From NCBI GenBank assembly GCA_019359715.1, contig JAHHGS010000099.1:1-47729 (forward strand): DNA of 47,729 bases. The letters are read 5' to 3'. The translations under genes were made by a program, and so were the position numbers. The notes under the pieces were generated by a model. The model did not search any database. It saw only the letters and a list, made by a program, of their open reading frames with translations, and was not told the DNA's origin. The DNA is from Aphanocapsa sp. GSE-SYN-MK-11-07L. Its GTDB lineage: Bacteria > Cyanobacteriota > Cyanobacteriia > Thermosynechococcales > Thermosynechococcaceae. Within the stretch, counting starts at the first letter, position 1, and each line of letters begins with the position of its first letter. Below are positions 25,168 through 33,460 of the stretch, one piece after another.

Positions 25168-26033
25168 TGGATCTAGTCCAGTGGTTTGTGGCACCGTTAC
25201 AGCATGAATTCATGCTGAAGGCAATTCTGGTCAGCGCCTTAGTCGGCATTGTCTGTTCCGCTCTCTCGTGTTACACGATTTTGAAGGGATGGGCTTTGAT
25301 GGGAGACGCTGTTTCCCACGCGGTGATGCCGGGGGTGGTGATTGCCTACGTGCTGAATATTCCCTTGGCAGTCGGAGCATTTGTGTTTGGGGTTGGCTCT
25401 GTGATGGCGATCGGGTTTATTAAAGCTAAAACTCGCGTCAAAGAAGATACGGTAATTGGTTTAGTCTTTACGGGCTTTTTTGCTTTGGGCCTAGTCTTGG
25501 TTTCCAAAGTCAGAAGTTCAATTGACCTCACCCATATCTTGTTTGGCAATGTCTTAGGGATTTCAGATGCTGATATTGTCCAAACCGTGATTATCAGTGG
25601 CATTACGCTGGTGACGCTGGCGATTTTACGCAAAGACTTGATTCTGTTTTGCTTTGACTCGACCCATGCCCGTTCGATTGGCTTAAATATTACTTTTCTC
25701 TACTATGTGCTGCTGTCTTTGCTATCGCTGACCGCCGTGGCGGGACTGCAAACGGTGGGGATTATTCTGGTAGTGGCGATGCTGGTAACACCGGGGGCGA
25801 CGGCTTTTTTATTGAGCGATCGCTTTGACCAGATGATGCTGATTGCGATGGTAACTGGCGTCTTTTCGAGCGTGATCGGCACCTACATTAGCTATCACAT
25901 TGATGGCTCAACTGGCGGCTGTATCGTTGTTCTCCAAACGCTGCTGTTTGTAATGGCAATGATATTTGCCCCCAAGCACGGCTTACTCGTTAGAGCCAGA
26001 ACTTCCCAAGCTTTGAACAAAACGGTTGTATAG
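25167..26033 (+). CDS. mntB: Manganese ABC transporter permease MntB
   Basis: A 288-residue membrane protein with eight to nine hydrophobic spans, of the ABC-3 family. Typical blocks are MGDAVSHAVMPGVVIAYVL (contact with the ATPase and pore) and VAMLVTPGATAFLLSDRFDQMM. It forms the Mn2+ channel with MntA and MntC. Last gene of the operon; no hairpin terminator is visible just after it, and a repeat-rich scar follows. Confidence 0.95.
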   Translation: MDLVQWFVAPLQHEFMLKAILVSALVGIVCSALSCYTILKGWALMGDAVSHAVMPGVVIAYVLNIPLAVGAFVFGVGSVMAIGFIKAKTRVKEDTVIGLVFTGFFALGLVLVSKVRSSIDLTHILFGNVLGISDADIVQTVIISGITLVTLAILRKDLILFCFDSTHARSIGLNITFLYYVLLSLLSLTAVAGLQTVGIILVVAMLVTPGATAFLLSDRFDQMMLIAMVTGVFSSVIGTYISYHIDGSTGGCIVVLQTLLFVMAMIFAPKHGLLVRARTSQALNKTVV

Positions 26034-26062
26034 AGCATGTTGTCGTTGACCAATTAGTATTT

Positions 26063-26306
26063 ACTTCGTTGTAGGCAGCAATGTAGCGATAATTTGCTGA
26101 AATCGGCAGCCCGCGCTCTCTGCGAAGCATGAGCGTCGGGTAATTCACCTTCACAGGGTATGAGTAGCAATGGGTGGCGTTGGCGAAGTCATCGTTGCTG
26201 ATGCCGATCGAGGCTCCGGCGGTGACGGTCTGCTCGAATTCGCTATTTTCCCAGGGGGTGGAGCCGTTGGCGAAGCCTGACGCGATAGCGTCTTATATAG
26301 CTGCAT
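26063..26306 (-). pseudogene. Gene remnant set between interspersed repeats
   Basis: The 280 bases after mntB have no full gene. On the minus strand a frame of about 80 codons stays open with normal codon use (many GCC, ACC, AAC, GAC) and reads GSTPWENSEFEQTV and FANATHCYSYPVKVNYP in its middle. Its two edges are short cyanobacterial interspersed repeats: 26266-26295 carries the GCTATCGCGTCAGGCTTCGCC type (read on the minus strand), and 26110-26140 the GCTTCGCAGAGAGCGC type. No start codon or ribosome site. I read it as a fragment of a lost gene caught between repeats; the parent family is not recognised. Confidence 0.35.
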
Positions 26307-26315
26307 TCATATTTG

Positions 26316-26594
26316 TTAGGACGCTGCTTGCTTGAGAACAGATTCCATAGCATCTCGTAAATTGGGAGATTCGGGTAACAACTTGCGAATTCGGCTTTTC
26401 AACCAGGCCCAACACTTCTCAATTCGATTGAGGTCAGGCGAATAGGGGGGTAAATAGACCACCTGACAGCCTGCCGCTTGGCGTCCACAATCACGGCATT
26501 TATAGTTCTGTTTGCCGCGTCGCGTGGAGCCGTTTTTCATAATGTCCTCTGAACCACAGTTAGGGCAACGGAGGAAAGCAGGAATAGATGACAT
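26316..26594 (-). pseudogene. Transposase remnant: IS1-type zinc ribbon joined to IS630-type tail
   Basis: A 92-residue frame that joins two unrelated transposase pieces. Residues 1-37 (CPNCGSEDIMKNG, RGKQNYKCRDCGRQ) form the four-Cys zinc ribbon of IS1-type InsA proteins. Residues 38-92 (VVYLPPYSPDLNRIEKCWAWLKSRIRK) are the C-terminal end of an IS630-type DDE transposase with its final Glu. The catalytic core of both is missing, so it cannot be active. The ATG and frame are intact, and it could still make a small DNA-binding protein, but decay after nested insertion and deletion is the simpler view. Confidence 0.7.
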
Positions 26595-26649
26595 AAAAAA
26601 AGATAAAGAGCATCATTGCCTATTATCCTCTATCCTTTACCAAAAAATA

Positions 26650-27412
26650 CTACCGCTTTTTTAACTCATCTAGCAGTTCAAAGGCGAGTAGCGGCTCCTA
26701 CGCAAAATCGAGCTCTCAGCGCTTTGATCTTTCTCTATCGGCATGTGCTTCACCAAGACATTGAGGGGAGAATTGACGCGGTGCGTGCTAAGCAGTCTCG
26801 CTATTTGCCAACTGTACTCACCCAGGATGAGGCGATCGCCGTCATTCAGCAACTCTCAGGTGTCTATCAGCTCGTTGCCAAGCTGCTCTATGGCAGTGGC
26901 TTGCGGTTATCAGAAGCGTTACAGTTGAGAGCTAAAGATATAGACTTTGCCCAACGTCAAATTGTGGTTCGGGATGGCAAGGGTGGCAATAGTCGAATTA
27001 CTTTGCTACCACTCTCCCTAGTTGAGCCTCTCAGGTTTCATCTGCAAGGGGTTCGGCAACTGCACCAGCAGGATTTAGCGCAGGGTTACGGTTCAGTGTA
27101 CTTACCGTTTGCTCTGGAGCGTAAATACCCTCATGCGGATCGGGAGTGGATCTGGCAGTATATTTTTCCGGCTGATCGCAGGTCTAAAGATCCCCGCAGT
27201 GGGGTCGTGCGTCGCCATCATCTGGATGAAAGTGGGCTACAAAAGGCTCTGAAGCGAGCGGTTAATGCGGCTGAGATTGATAAACGGGTGAGTTGCCACA
27301 CATTTCGTCACAGCTTTGCACCCACCTTTTGCAGAATCATTACGATATCCGCACTGTCCAAGAACTACTGGGACATCTACAGTTTAGTCCGAACGAGAGA
27401 ACTGCGAGGTGA
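26650..27412 (+). pseudogene. Broken integron-type tyrosine recombinase (IntI-like)
   Basis: Translation from about 26650 gives [19 protein letters not shown] and [21 protein letters not shown] (the first catalytic Arg), then [19 protein letters not shown], the extra segment specific to integron integrases, and HTFRHSFA (His-x-x-Arg). At 27321 one base has been lost: [18 protein letters not shown] continues in another frame up to a TGA at 27410. The N-terminal half of the SAM-like domain and the final tyrosine region are gone. So it is truncated at both ends and frameshifted. No attC-like array or gene cassettes were seen nearby. Its left edge abuts the transposase remnant. Confidence 0.8.
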
Positions 27413-27508
27413 TGGAACGCTGACAGATATGATTTGTGTAACGTCTTTACGAATGGGTGCCTAGCAGGCTAATTAAGATTAAGCTGTCATCCTCTGCGAT
27501 TCAAACTT

Positions 27509-28444
27509 GTGCTTGGCCTTTTAATTGTCCTGCTATCTGCGATCTGCTTCTGCTTTCAAAATGTGACGGTGCGAGTCCTGTTCACTGAGCACAATGTTTT
27601 AGGGCTGCTGCAAACGGGTGGGTTTGTGCCGCCAACGCCCCAGCACTCATTTTTGCTCTTGTTGATGCGGATGCTGGTGGTCGTACCGCTGATGGCAGGG
27701 GTAGCAGGCAAACTCTATCCCCTGACTTGGCAAGAATTAGGGCAGTTACACCGAGCGGAACAGCGATCGCTGTTGACTCAAGCGATCGCCTGTGGGGGGC
27801 TGATGTTTCTTTACCTAGCTCTGCTTTATGGTTCGATTGGGCTGATTCCAACCGGCATTGCTTTGACGCTATTTTTTACCTATCCGACCTTCACGGCTCT
27901 GTTTGCTTGGCGCTTGTTTGGCGATTTACCCAGCCAACTGCGGTGGTTTGTGATGGGGCTGGTGTTTGTCGGGAGTGGTCTGACTCTGCCGCAGATCGAC
28001 ATCGCCAACGATCGCCAGAGTCTGATTGGGATTATGACTGGGCTTGCCTCTGGCGTTACGTTTGCCCTCTACACTGTGCTGGCCCAAAAAAGTCTCACCA
28101 AGCTGCACCCCGTCCCGTTTACCTGGCTGAGTTTTGCGACTACGCTGGTACTATCAGCGATTTGCCTACTGATTTGGCGAGTGCCTGAGCCTGAATTAGC
28201 TTGGCGATCGCTGTGGATTGGCTCAACCCTTTCAGCTTTGTTCACCTTTGGCGGCCACTTGCTGAATAACATGGGAATTCAGTTAATCGGTGCTACCTTG
28301 GCGGCGATGGTTAGCGCCACTAACCCTGCCCTGACCGTCGTCCTGGCTTGGGTAACAATTCAAGAAACCCTAACGGGCTTGCAGGTGCTCGGAGTGGCAA
28401 CGGTGAGTTTTGGAGTGGCTTTGCTGAGTCTAGAACGTCGCTAA
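27509..28444 (+). CDS. EamA/DMT-family transporter, N-terminus possibly cut
   Basis: A 311-residue protein with ten hydrophobic spans arranged as two EamA repeats (first about 1-150, second about 160-311; the second ends GVATVSFGVALLSLERR). The family exports metabolites such as amino acids or sugars; the substrate is unknown. The start is a GTG without a ribosome site. The upstream frame is open for 14 more codons (ending PLRFK) to a stop at the edge of the integrase remnant, with no usable start. The native start may have been lost when the scar formed; the rest is intact. Confidence 0.82.
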   Translation: MLGLLIVLLSAICFCFQNVTVRVLFTEHNVLGLLQTGGFVPPTPQHSFLLLLMRMLVVVPLMAGVAGKLYPLTWQELGQLHRAEQRSLLTQAIACGGLMFLYLALLYGSIGLIPTGIALTLFFTYPTFTALFAWRLFGDLPSQLRWFVMGLVFVGSGLTLPQIDIANDRQSLIGIMTGLASGVTFALYTVLAQKSLTKLHPVPFTWLSFATTLVLSAICLLIWRVPEPELAWRSLWIGSTLSALFTFGGHLLNNMGIQLIGATLAAMVSATNPALTVVLAWVTIQETLTGLQVLGVATVSFGVALLSLERR

Positions 28445-28515
28445 AAATTATCGCCCGACCCATAGCGGTTTTCGCTTCTCAAAAACAGCCTGACCTAGTT
28501 CAATCGCCAACCGCC

Positions 28516-29859
28516 TTAATTTTGGTGCTCGGCAATCAAATCTAAGCGGGCTTGAGATTGCTGGAGGGCTACTTCTGGACTGCTTTTTTGCAGTAAAACA
28601 GACTCTAAAGCCCGACCTAAATTTTCGGAAACGCGATTATAGCCGGCAAACAGGGGGCGGGCTTGGGCAACAGCCATTTGCTGCAAGAACACTTCCAGGG
28701 TTGGCTGCTGAGCGACAAACTGCTGATACGCCTCACTTTGGCGAGAGCGGAGGTTGACGGGTAAATAGCCAGTTTTTAAAGCCCAGTCTGTTTGAAACCC
28801 TTGGCTGACCACATATTCCGCAAACATCAGCGCCGCCTGCTCTCGCTCAGGGGTTGTCTTAAACACAAACAGATTTTCGCCGCCTAAGCCCGTGGCTGAC
28901 TTCACTTGCTCAGGAATTGGCAACACACCAAAATCTACCCCGGACTGCTGAAGCTGAGCTAATGTCCAAGGGCCAGTGATTTGCATCGCTACTTTACCAG
29001 CCAGAAAGTTATCTAACTCGTAGCCTCGCTCTGGCAGCGATAACATGGCTGAGCCATCTTTGAGTAAGTCTGACCAAAATTGCAAGGCTGCGATCGCCCC
29101 TGGATTGACCAAATCAACCGCTCGCAAAGCTTGAGTGCTGAGTTCACTGCCAGCGCTCCACATGAAAGGGAGCCAGGTGAAAACGGCAAACTCCCCTTGC
29201 CCCAAGGATAAGAAGATTCCCCGTTGATCAACTTTGCCATCGCCATTCGTATCACGGGTAAGCTGCTTGGCCGTTTGGCGCAGTTCTGCCCAAGTTTTCG
29301 GTAGGGTGGTAACGCCAGCCGCCTTGAACAGACTGGGGCGATAAAAGATGCCAATGTTATTCGTGCCAAAGGGCACAGACCAAGTGTGCTGCTGATAATT
29401 CATGGTGCTGAGCAGGGCCGGGTCAATCTGCGATCGCACAGGGCTAGCTTGCCACCACTCTTCTAGTGGGCGCAACGCCCCTAGCTCAACCAATTGACCC
29501 GTGATAGTTGGGTTATACCAAAGCAAATCTGGCGGAGCATTGCCGACCACGGCGGCTAGGATTTTGGGCATTTGCTGGTCGGGCTGCCCAATGTAGAACG
29601 AGTCCACCTGGATCTGCGGGTGAGACTGGTTGAATTGATCAATCAAGCTCTCTAAAACAACCCGATTCGGCGGTGGGTTGACCCCTTGCCAGAAGCTAAG
29701 ATGAATCACCCCCTGTTCCTGACGTTGAGCAGGCGAAGTGCAGCCTGTGAGAACAAACACCAGCAAGCATCCGATCAGTCTTCGCAGAAAGCAGGAATGC
29801 CAAAGCTGGTGCAGCAGTCTCAGGATTTGTCTCGATCTTTTTCCTGGTTTAAAACCCAT
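28516..29859 (-). CDS. Extracellular sugar-binding lipoprotein of an ABC transporter
   Basis: A 447-residue family 1 solute-binding protein (UgpB/MalE type). The lipobox LTGC puts the lipidated Cys at residue 40 after an Arg-rich start and a hydrophobic run. Marks include ISFWQG-like LSFWQGVNPPP, PDLLWYNP, the DTNGDGKVDQRG calcium-binding-like loop and GPWTLAQLQQSGVDFGVLPIP. It would deliver a sugar or glycerol-phosphate-like substrate. No permease or ATPase genes lie beside it, so it uses partners encoded elsewhere. Confidence 0.88.
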   Translation of the reverse strand: MGFKPGKRSRQILRLLHQLWHSCFLRRLIGCLLVFVLTGCTSPAQRQEQGVIHLSFWQGVNPPPNRVVLESLIDQFNQSHPQIQVDSFYIGQPDQQMPKILAAVVGNAPPDLLWYNPTITGQLVELGALRPLEEWWQASPVRSQIDPALLSTMNYQQHTWSVPFGTNNIGIFYRPSLFKAAGVTTLPKTWAELRQTAKQLTRDTNGDGKVDQRGIFLSLGQGEFAVFTWLPFMWSAGSELSTQALRAVDLVNPGAIAALQFWSDLLKDGSAMLSLPERGYELDNFLAGKVAMQITGPWTLAQLQQSGVDFGVLPIPEQVKSATGLGGENLFVFKTTPEREQAALMFAEYVVSQGFQTDWALKTGYLPVNLRSRQSEAYQQFVAQQPTLEVFLQQMAVAQARPLFAGYNRVSENLGRALESVLLQKSSPEVALQQSQARLDLIAEHQN

Positions 29860-29955
29860 ACTGCGATTCTCAACTTTAATCAGCGGAGGTTGGATTAATG
29901 GCGATGATTTTCAGTTCACGCTCAGAACAGGGTTCAATCAAGGCATTGCAAGCTG

Positions 29956-30288
29956 CTAGCTGCCCAGCAAAAAGGCAATTAAGAATAATCCATACAGCAA
30001 GCCAAACTTAACTGCATTCAGGGCTTCGCCCCACAGGGTTGCTCTCGCATTCCAGCGGCGGCTGTAAAACAACCAGCTAATCGCTTCTGCCACCAAGGCG
30101 ACTAAGGCAGAAGCAACAATATCGATATAGCCAACTTGCCCCGCCGTCGAGGCCAGAGCAGTGCCTAAATAAACGCCAAACAGTAGAGACATCACAATCA
30201 AAGACAGCCGCCGCCAGGGATTGCGAAATTCTTTTTTGAGCTGATTGCCAACGGCATCAACCAGAGTGCTAAGACGGGTATTTTGCAT
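29956..30288 (-). CDS. Ycf20/DUF565 family membrane protein
   Basis: A 110-residue protein with three hydrophobic spans. It matches Ycf20: NTRLSTLVDAVGNQLKKEF, NPWRRLSLIVMSLLFGVYLG, TAGQVGYIDIVASALVALVAE, ending ALNAVKFGLLYGLFLIAFLLGS. Plastid and plant relatives affect non-photochemical quenching in algae, but the biochemical role is unknown. The ATG at 30288 is chosen since homology begins right there and GGAAT precedes it; a start at 30318 is possible. Confidence 0.87.
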   Translation of the reverse strand: MQNTRLSTLVDAVGNQLKKEFRNPWRRLSLIVMSLLFGVYLGTALASTAGQVGYIDIVASALVALVAEAISWLFYSRRWNARATLWGEALNAVKFGLLYGLFLIAFLLGS

Positions 30289-30452
30289 GAATATTCCAGG
30301 CGCTGAATTCAGAGGCAAGCGTACAGCAGCAAGGACTGAAGTTGCCTCATCCTATCACCAGCCCCGGCGTCAAGAAACCCCTGCTGTCTCAAGTTTTATC
30401 CTTATCATCTCAGCACTAAATATAAAGATGCTCTAGGCCTATCCTTCGACGA

Positions 30453-31295
30453 TCAGACCACAGATTTACTGACCAAGGTGAGCACCGTCACTTCAGGTGG
30501 GCAAAATAGTCGTCCGGGCAAATAAGTGCCTAAGCCGCGATTGACGTAGAGCAAATTTTCCCCAACCGAGTGCAGGCCCTGGGCCCATTTCCAGTGTTGA
30601 ACGGTTTTGTCGCAACTGCCGCTGATCAGCCGCAGCCAGCGATGCCAAGACTTAGGCAGAGTCCGCCGGAGTTGCTTTAAACCGGTGACAACTGGGCCAA
30701 ACCCTGGCAGCACCACCTGCCCCCCATGGGTATGTCCAGACAGTTGTAAATCGACCCGCCATCTCTGTAAGGTTTTGGCGCTATCGGGGTTATGGGACAA
30801 CACAATGCGCGGCAGGTCTGGGTCTAAGCCCGCCATGACTGGAGTTGGATTGAACCGACATGACCAGTAATCTCGTAGCCCAACCAGGGCCAGGCGATCG
30901 CCCAGGGGATAGGCGACCTGATCCCAGAGGACATGGATACCGGCTTGGGTGAATGCCGTCGTGATTTTAGTTTGAGAGTGAGGATAGCGCAGGTCATGAT
31001 TGCCCAAGATGGCATAGATGCCAGACCGGCTATGCAGATGGCTCAGATGTTCGGCCAGTTGATCAATGGGTTCTGGCTCTTCGGTCACGTAATCGCCCGT
31101 CAGGACAATTAGGTCGGGTTTAGCGGCGTTGGTGGCAGCGATCGCCTGCTGCAACAGTCCTTGAGACAGCCGCAAACCATCCCAGTGCAGATCAGAAAGT
31201 TGAACGATCCGCATCCCGTCTAGGGAAAGCGGCAACCCGCGAATTGGAATCTCTAAACGTTCAACACTTAGGGAGCCAGCCAGCAAACTATACAT
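30453..31295 (-). CDS. Metallophosphoesterase, YaeI type
   Basis: A 280-residue calcineurin-like phosphoesterase. The metal motifs are in order: QLSDLHWDG, LTGDYV, LGNHDLR, VLSHNPD and SGHTHGGQ. The family splits phosphodiesters, including lipid-linked ones, with a two-metal centre. The N-terminus is short with one weakly hydrophobic stretch, so membrane association is uncertain. It lies alone, divergent from psb34 with a 301-base spacer. Confidence 0.9.
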   Translation of the reverse strand: MYSLLAGSLSVERLEIPIRGLPLSLDGMRIVQLSDLHWDGLRLSQGLLQQAIAATNAAKPDLIVLTGDYVTEEPEPIDQLAEHLSHLHSRSGIYAILGNHDLRYPHSQTKITTAFTQAGIHVLWDQVAYPLGDRLALVGLRDYWSCRFNPTPVMAGLDPDLPRIVLSHNPDSAKTLQRWRVDLQLSGHTHGGQVVLPGFGPVVTGLKQLRRTLPKSWHRWLRLISGSCDKTVQHWKWAQGLHSVGENLLYVNRGLGTYLPGRLFCPPEVTVLTLVSKSVV

Positions 31296-31596
31296 AGGTC
31301 AACCCGCATAGAAGGACAAGCACAAGTAAGCAAACTCACTTATTAAACTTGACCAACATTACGACCAGCTTAAGAATAGGCAATCCCCGCAAAAATGATT
31401 ACGAATTTAGAAAGCCCTCGCCTAAATGAGAGCTGGTTTGTTGAAAGCTTGGTTCAGCAAAATTTTCAAAAATGTTTTGTAAACAAGGTATAAATACTCA
31501 AAAAACTGAGCTGATTTGGCAGTTGGGTGATCATCCTTTGATACAATTAGACGAATCTTAAGTATTCTCAATAAAATCGCGATCACAATTCAAGCT
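31296..31596. other. Intergenic region upstream of psb34
   Basis: A 301-base A/T-rich spacer between divergent genes. Possible promoter parts for psb34 are GATACAAT near 31538 and GTATTCT near 31563, but none has a well-spaced -35. For the phosphoesterase side nothing clear is seen. No coding frame, hairpin terminator or RNA gene was found. Confidence 0.4.
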
Positions 31597-31767
31597 ATGC
31601 CTTACACCATCGACGAAGACGGCCGGATCAACAACTTTGCGATTGAGCCGAAAATGTACCAGGCTGACCCGCCAACCAGCGGTCAAAAACGGATATACCT
31701 AGTGGCTGGGTTTGGCGCTTTGGTATTGGTCGGCGGACTGATGGCGATCGCGGTTGCCGTTTCTTAA
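31597..31767 (+). CDS. psb34: Photosystem II assembly protein Psb34
   Basis: A 56-residue Hlip-like protein. The N-terminus MPYTIDEDGRINNFAIEPKM, followed by YQADPPTSGQKR, is the conserved stromal arm of Psb34 (ssl1498 in Synechocystis), and residues 33-55 form the single membrane span (YLVAGFGALVLVGGLMAIAVAV). Psb34 binds CP47-containing photosystem II assembly intermediates, near the sites used by high-light-inducible proteins. Found by reading the spacer because it is very short. No strong ribosome site; CAAG lies six bases upstream. Confidence 0.88.
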   Translation: MPYTIDEDGRINNFAIEPKMYQADPPTSGQKRIYLVAGFGALVLVGGLMAIAVAVS

Positions 31768-31958
31768 GAGGGCTGAAGTTCGATCGAGGCTGTCATCTCA
31801 ACTCGCTGCTCAAGTTCCGAGTTGGAATGGGAATAGCTGAGTTTATAGTCTTCAGACGCATACTGCCGAGGTATCCAGACAGTCAACTCAAACATTGACA
31901 CGCTATGGTAGGGGATAAGCTCTAGGCTGCAATTATCGGGGCTGTACGACTGTCTCAC
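31764..31958 (-). CDS. Small hypothetical protein, weakly supported
   Basis: A 64-codon frame starting with GTG on the strand opposite psb34 and the aminotransferase. The translation (SLELIPYHSVSMFELTVWIP, then EDYKLSYSHSNSELEQRVEM) looks protein-like and would form beta strands. The frame stays open upstream into the aminotransferase gene without a better start. It fills the spacer exactly, its TAA overlapping the psb34 stop. No ribosome site is evident. It could be real or chance. Confidence 0.35.
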   Translation of the reverse strand: MRQSYSPDNCSLELIPYHSVSMFELTVWIPRQYASEDYKLSYSHSNSELEQRVEMTASIELQPS

Positions 31959-31972
31959 CTTAGCTTCAGACC

Positions 31973-33310
31973 ATGTCAGATTTTGCTCTATCTTCTGCTG
32001 CCTTGCCCGATAGTCTGGACGCTTTTTGGATGCCCTTCACGGCGAATCGCCAATTTAAGGCCGATCCGCGCCTGTTTGTCGCGGCCAAGGGAATGCACTA
32101 TACCACCCACGACGGACGACAGGTTTTGGATGGCACAGCCGGCCTGTGGTGCGTGAATGCTGGACATGGACGCGAACAAATTGCCGCCGCAGTTCATCAG
32201 CAGATGATGACGCTTGATTTTGGGCCGACTTTTCAAATGGGGCATCCGGGGCCATTCATCGTGGCAGAGCGCTTAACCGAAATCCTGCCGGGGGATCTGA
32301 ACCGAGTATTTTTTGCTAACTCCGGCTCAGAAGCCGTCGATAGCGCCCTCAAAATTGCCCTAGCTTACCATCGGGTGCGGGGGGAAGGAACGCGCACCCG
32401 CTTGATTGGCCGAGAGCGCAGCTATCATGGGGTCGGGTTTGGCGGCATTTCGGTTGGTGGGATTCCAGCCGTCCGCAAGTTCTTTGGCAGTTTGCTAACG
32501 GGTGTTGATCACCTGCCGCATACGCTGGATCTGGCCAATAGCGCCTTTAGTCAAGGACAACCTGAACGGGGAGCAAACCTGGCAGATTACCTAGAGCAAA
32601 TTGTTGCTCTCCACGATGCCTCTAACATTGCGGCTGTGATTGTGGAGCCTGTTGCGGGTTCAACCGGGGTACTCGTCCCACCCGTCGGCTATCTCCAAAA
32701 GCTGCGGGCAATCTGCGACAAGTATGGGATTCTGCTGATTTTTGATGAGGTGATCACTGGCTTTGGCCGCTTGGGCACTGGCTTTGCCGCCGATTACTTT
32801 GGGGTCATCCCTGACATGATTACCGTCGCCAAAGGAATCACCAATGGCACAATTCCGATGGGAGCGGTGTTTGTCCGCCAAGGCATTTACGATGCGTTTA
32901 TGCAGGGGCCAGAGAATGCGATCGAATTGTTCCACGGCTACACCTATTCTGGACACCCCGTTGCTTGCGCTGCCGCCCTAGCGACGCTCGACATCTACCA
33001 ACAAGAAGGGCTGTTTGAGCGGGCTGCTAGCCTCGCTGGCTCCTGGCAAGATGCTTTGCACTCTTTGCGCGGGTTGCCCTCCGTGATTGACATTCGTAAC
33101 CTGGGTTTGGTAGCAGGAATTGAATTAGAGCCAATTCCAGGTCAGCCCGGTGTCCGGGCCTTTGACTGTTTTCGGCGCTGCTACGAGCAGGGACTGCTGA
33201 TTCGCGTCACGGGCGATATCATTGTCCTTTCGCCGCCGCTAATCATTGAAAAGCAGCACATTGATCAGATAGTTGACCGATTGACTCAGGTGCTGAAGCA
33301 AATCAGCTAA
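31973..33310 (+). CDS. Class III aminotransferase (omega-amino acid:pyruvate type)
   Basis: A 445-residue PLP enzyme of fold type I, class III. Marks: FWMPFTANRQFKADPRLFVAA, FANSGSEAVDSALK (phosphate site), YHGVGFG, IFDEVITGFGR with Asp258, and PLP lysine Lys287 in TVAKGITNG. The sequence type is closest to beta-alanine/omega-amino acid:pyruvate transaminases, which move the amino group of a terminal amine to pyruvate. Physiological substrate is unknown. Followed at once by a MITE-like repeat whose left arm begins at the stop codon. Confidence 0.92.
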   Translation: MSDFALSSAALPDSLDAFWMPFTANRQFKADPRLFVAAKGMHYTTHDGRQVLDGTAGLWCVNAGHGREQIAAAVHQQMMTLDFGPTFQMGHPGPFIVAERLTEILPGDLNRVFFANSGSEAVDSALKIALAYHRVRGEGTRTRLIGRERSYHGVGFGGISVGGIPAVRKFFGSLLTGVDHLPHTLDLANSAFSQGQPERGANLADYLEQIVALHDASNIAAVIVEPVAGSTGVLVPPVGYLQKLRAICDKYGILLIFDEVITGFGRLGTGFAADYFGVIPDMITVAKGITNGTIPMGAVFVRQGIYDAFMQGPENAIELFHGYTYSGHPVACAAALATLDIYQQEGLFERAASLAGSWQDALHSLRGLPSVIDIRNLGLVAGIELEPIPGQPGVRAFDCFRRCYEQGLLIRVTGDIIVLSPPLIIEKQHIDQIVDRLTQVLKQIS

Positions 33311-33446
33311 GGAGATTTCTAGCAAAAAAGTTACCCACTGGCTTCGACTACGCTCAGCCAGCCGTGCCCTGAGCGGAGTCGAGCCGTGCCCTGAGCGGAG
33401 TCGAAGGGCAAAACTCGAAGGGTAAAATCTATCTAAGAAATCTCCT
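33310..33446. repeat. MITE-like element with 11-bp inverted repeats and an internal tandem
   Basis: Bounded by AGGAGATTTCT (33310-33320) and its complement (33436-33446). Inside are two identical 22-base units in tandem (33361-33382 and 33383-33404, core CTGAGCGGAGTCGA), and CTTCGACTACGCTCAG (33342-33357) pairs with CTGAGCGGAGTCGAAG (33391-33406) with one mismatch. So the whole folds into a nested hairpin. It fills the gap between the aminotransferase and VOC genes and could also end transcription. Confidence 0.65.
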
Positions 33447-33460
33447 AAGCAATTAAGTTC

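Noticed and set aside
26616-27464. Integrase frame as an intact 282-residue gene
   Set aside because: The TTG start precedes the region of homology, the N-terminal domain is cut and the C-terminal third is out of frame after 27321.
27727-28188. 153-codon plus-strand frame inside the EamA transporter gene
   Set aside because: Shadow frame: Trp/Cys-rich translation without domain pattern, fully within a well supported membrane-protein gene.
29899-30010. Short ATG frame with GGAGG upstream near 29886
   Set aside because: It would run about 37 codons antisense into the ycf20-like gene and shows no conserved character; GGAGG alone is not enough.
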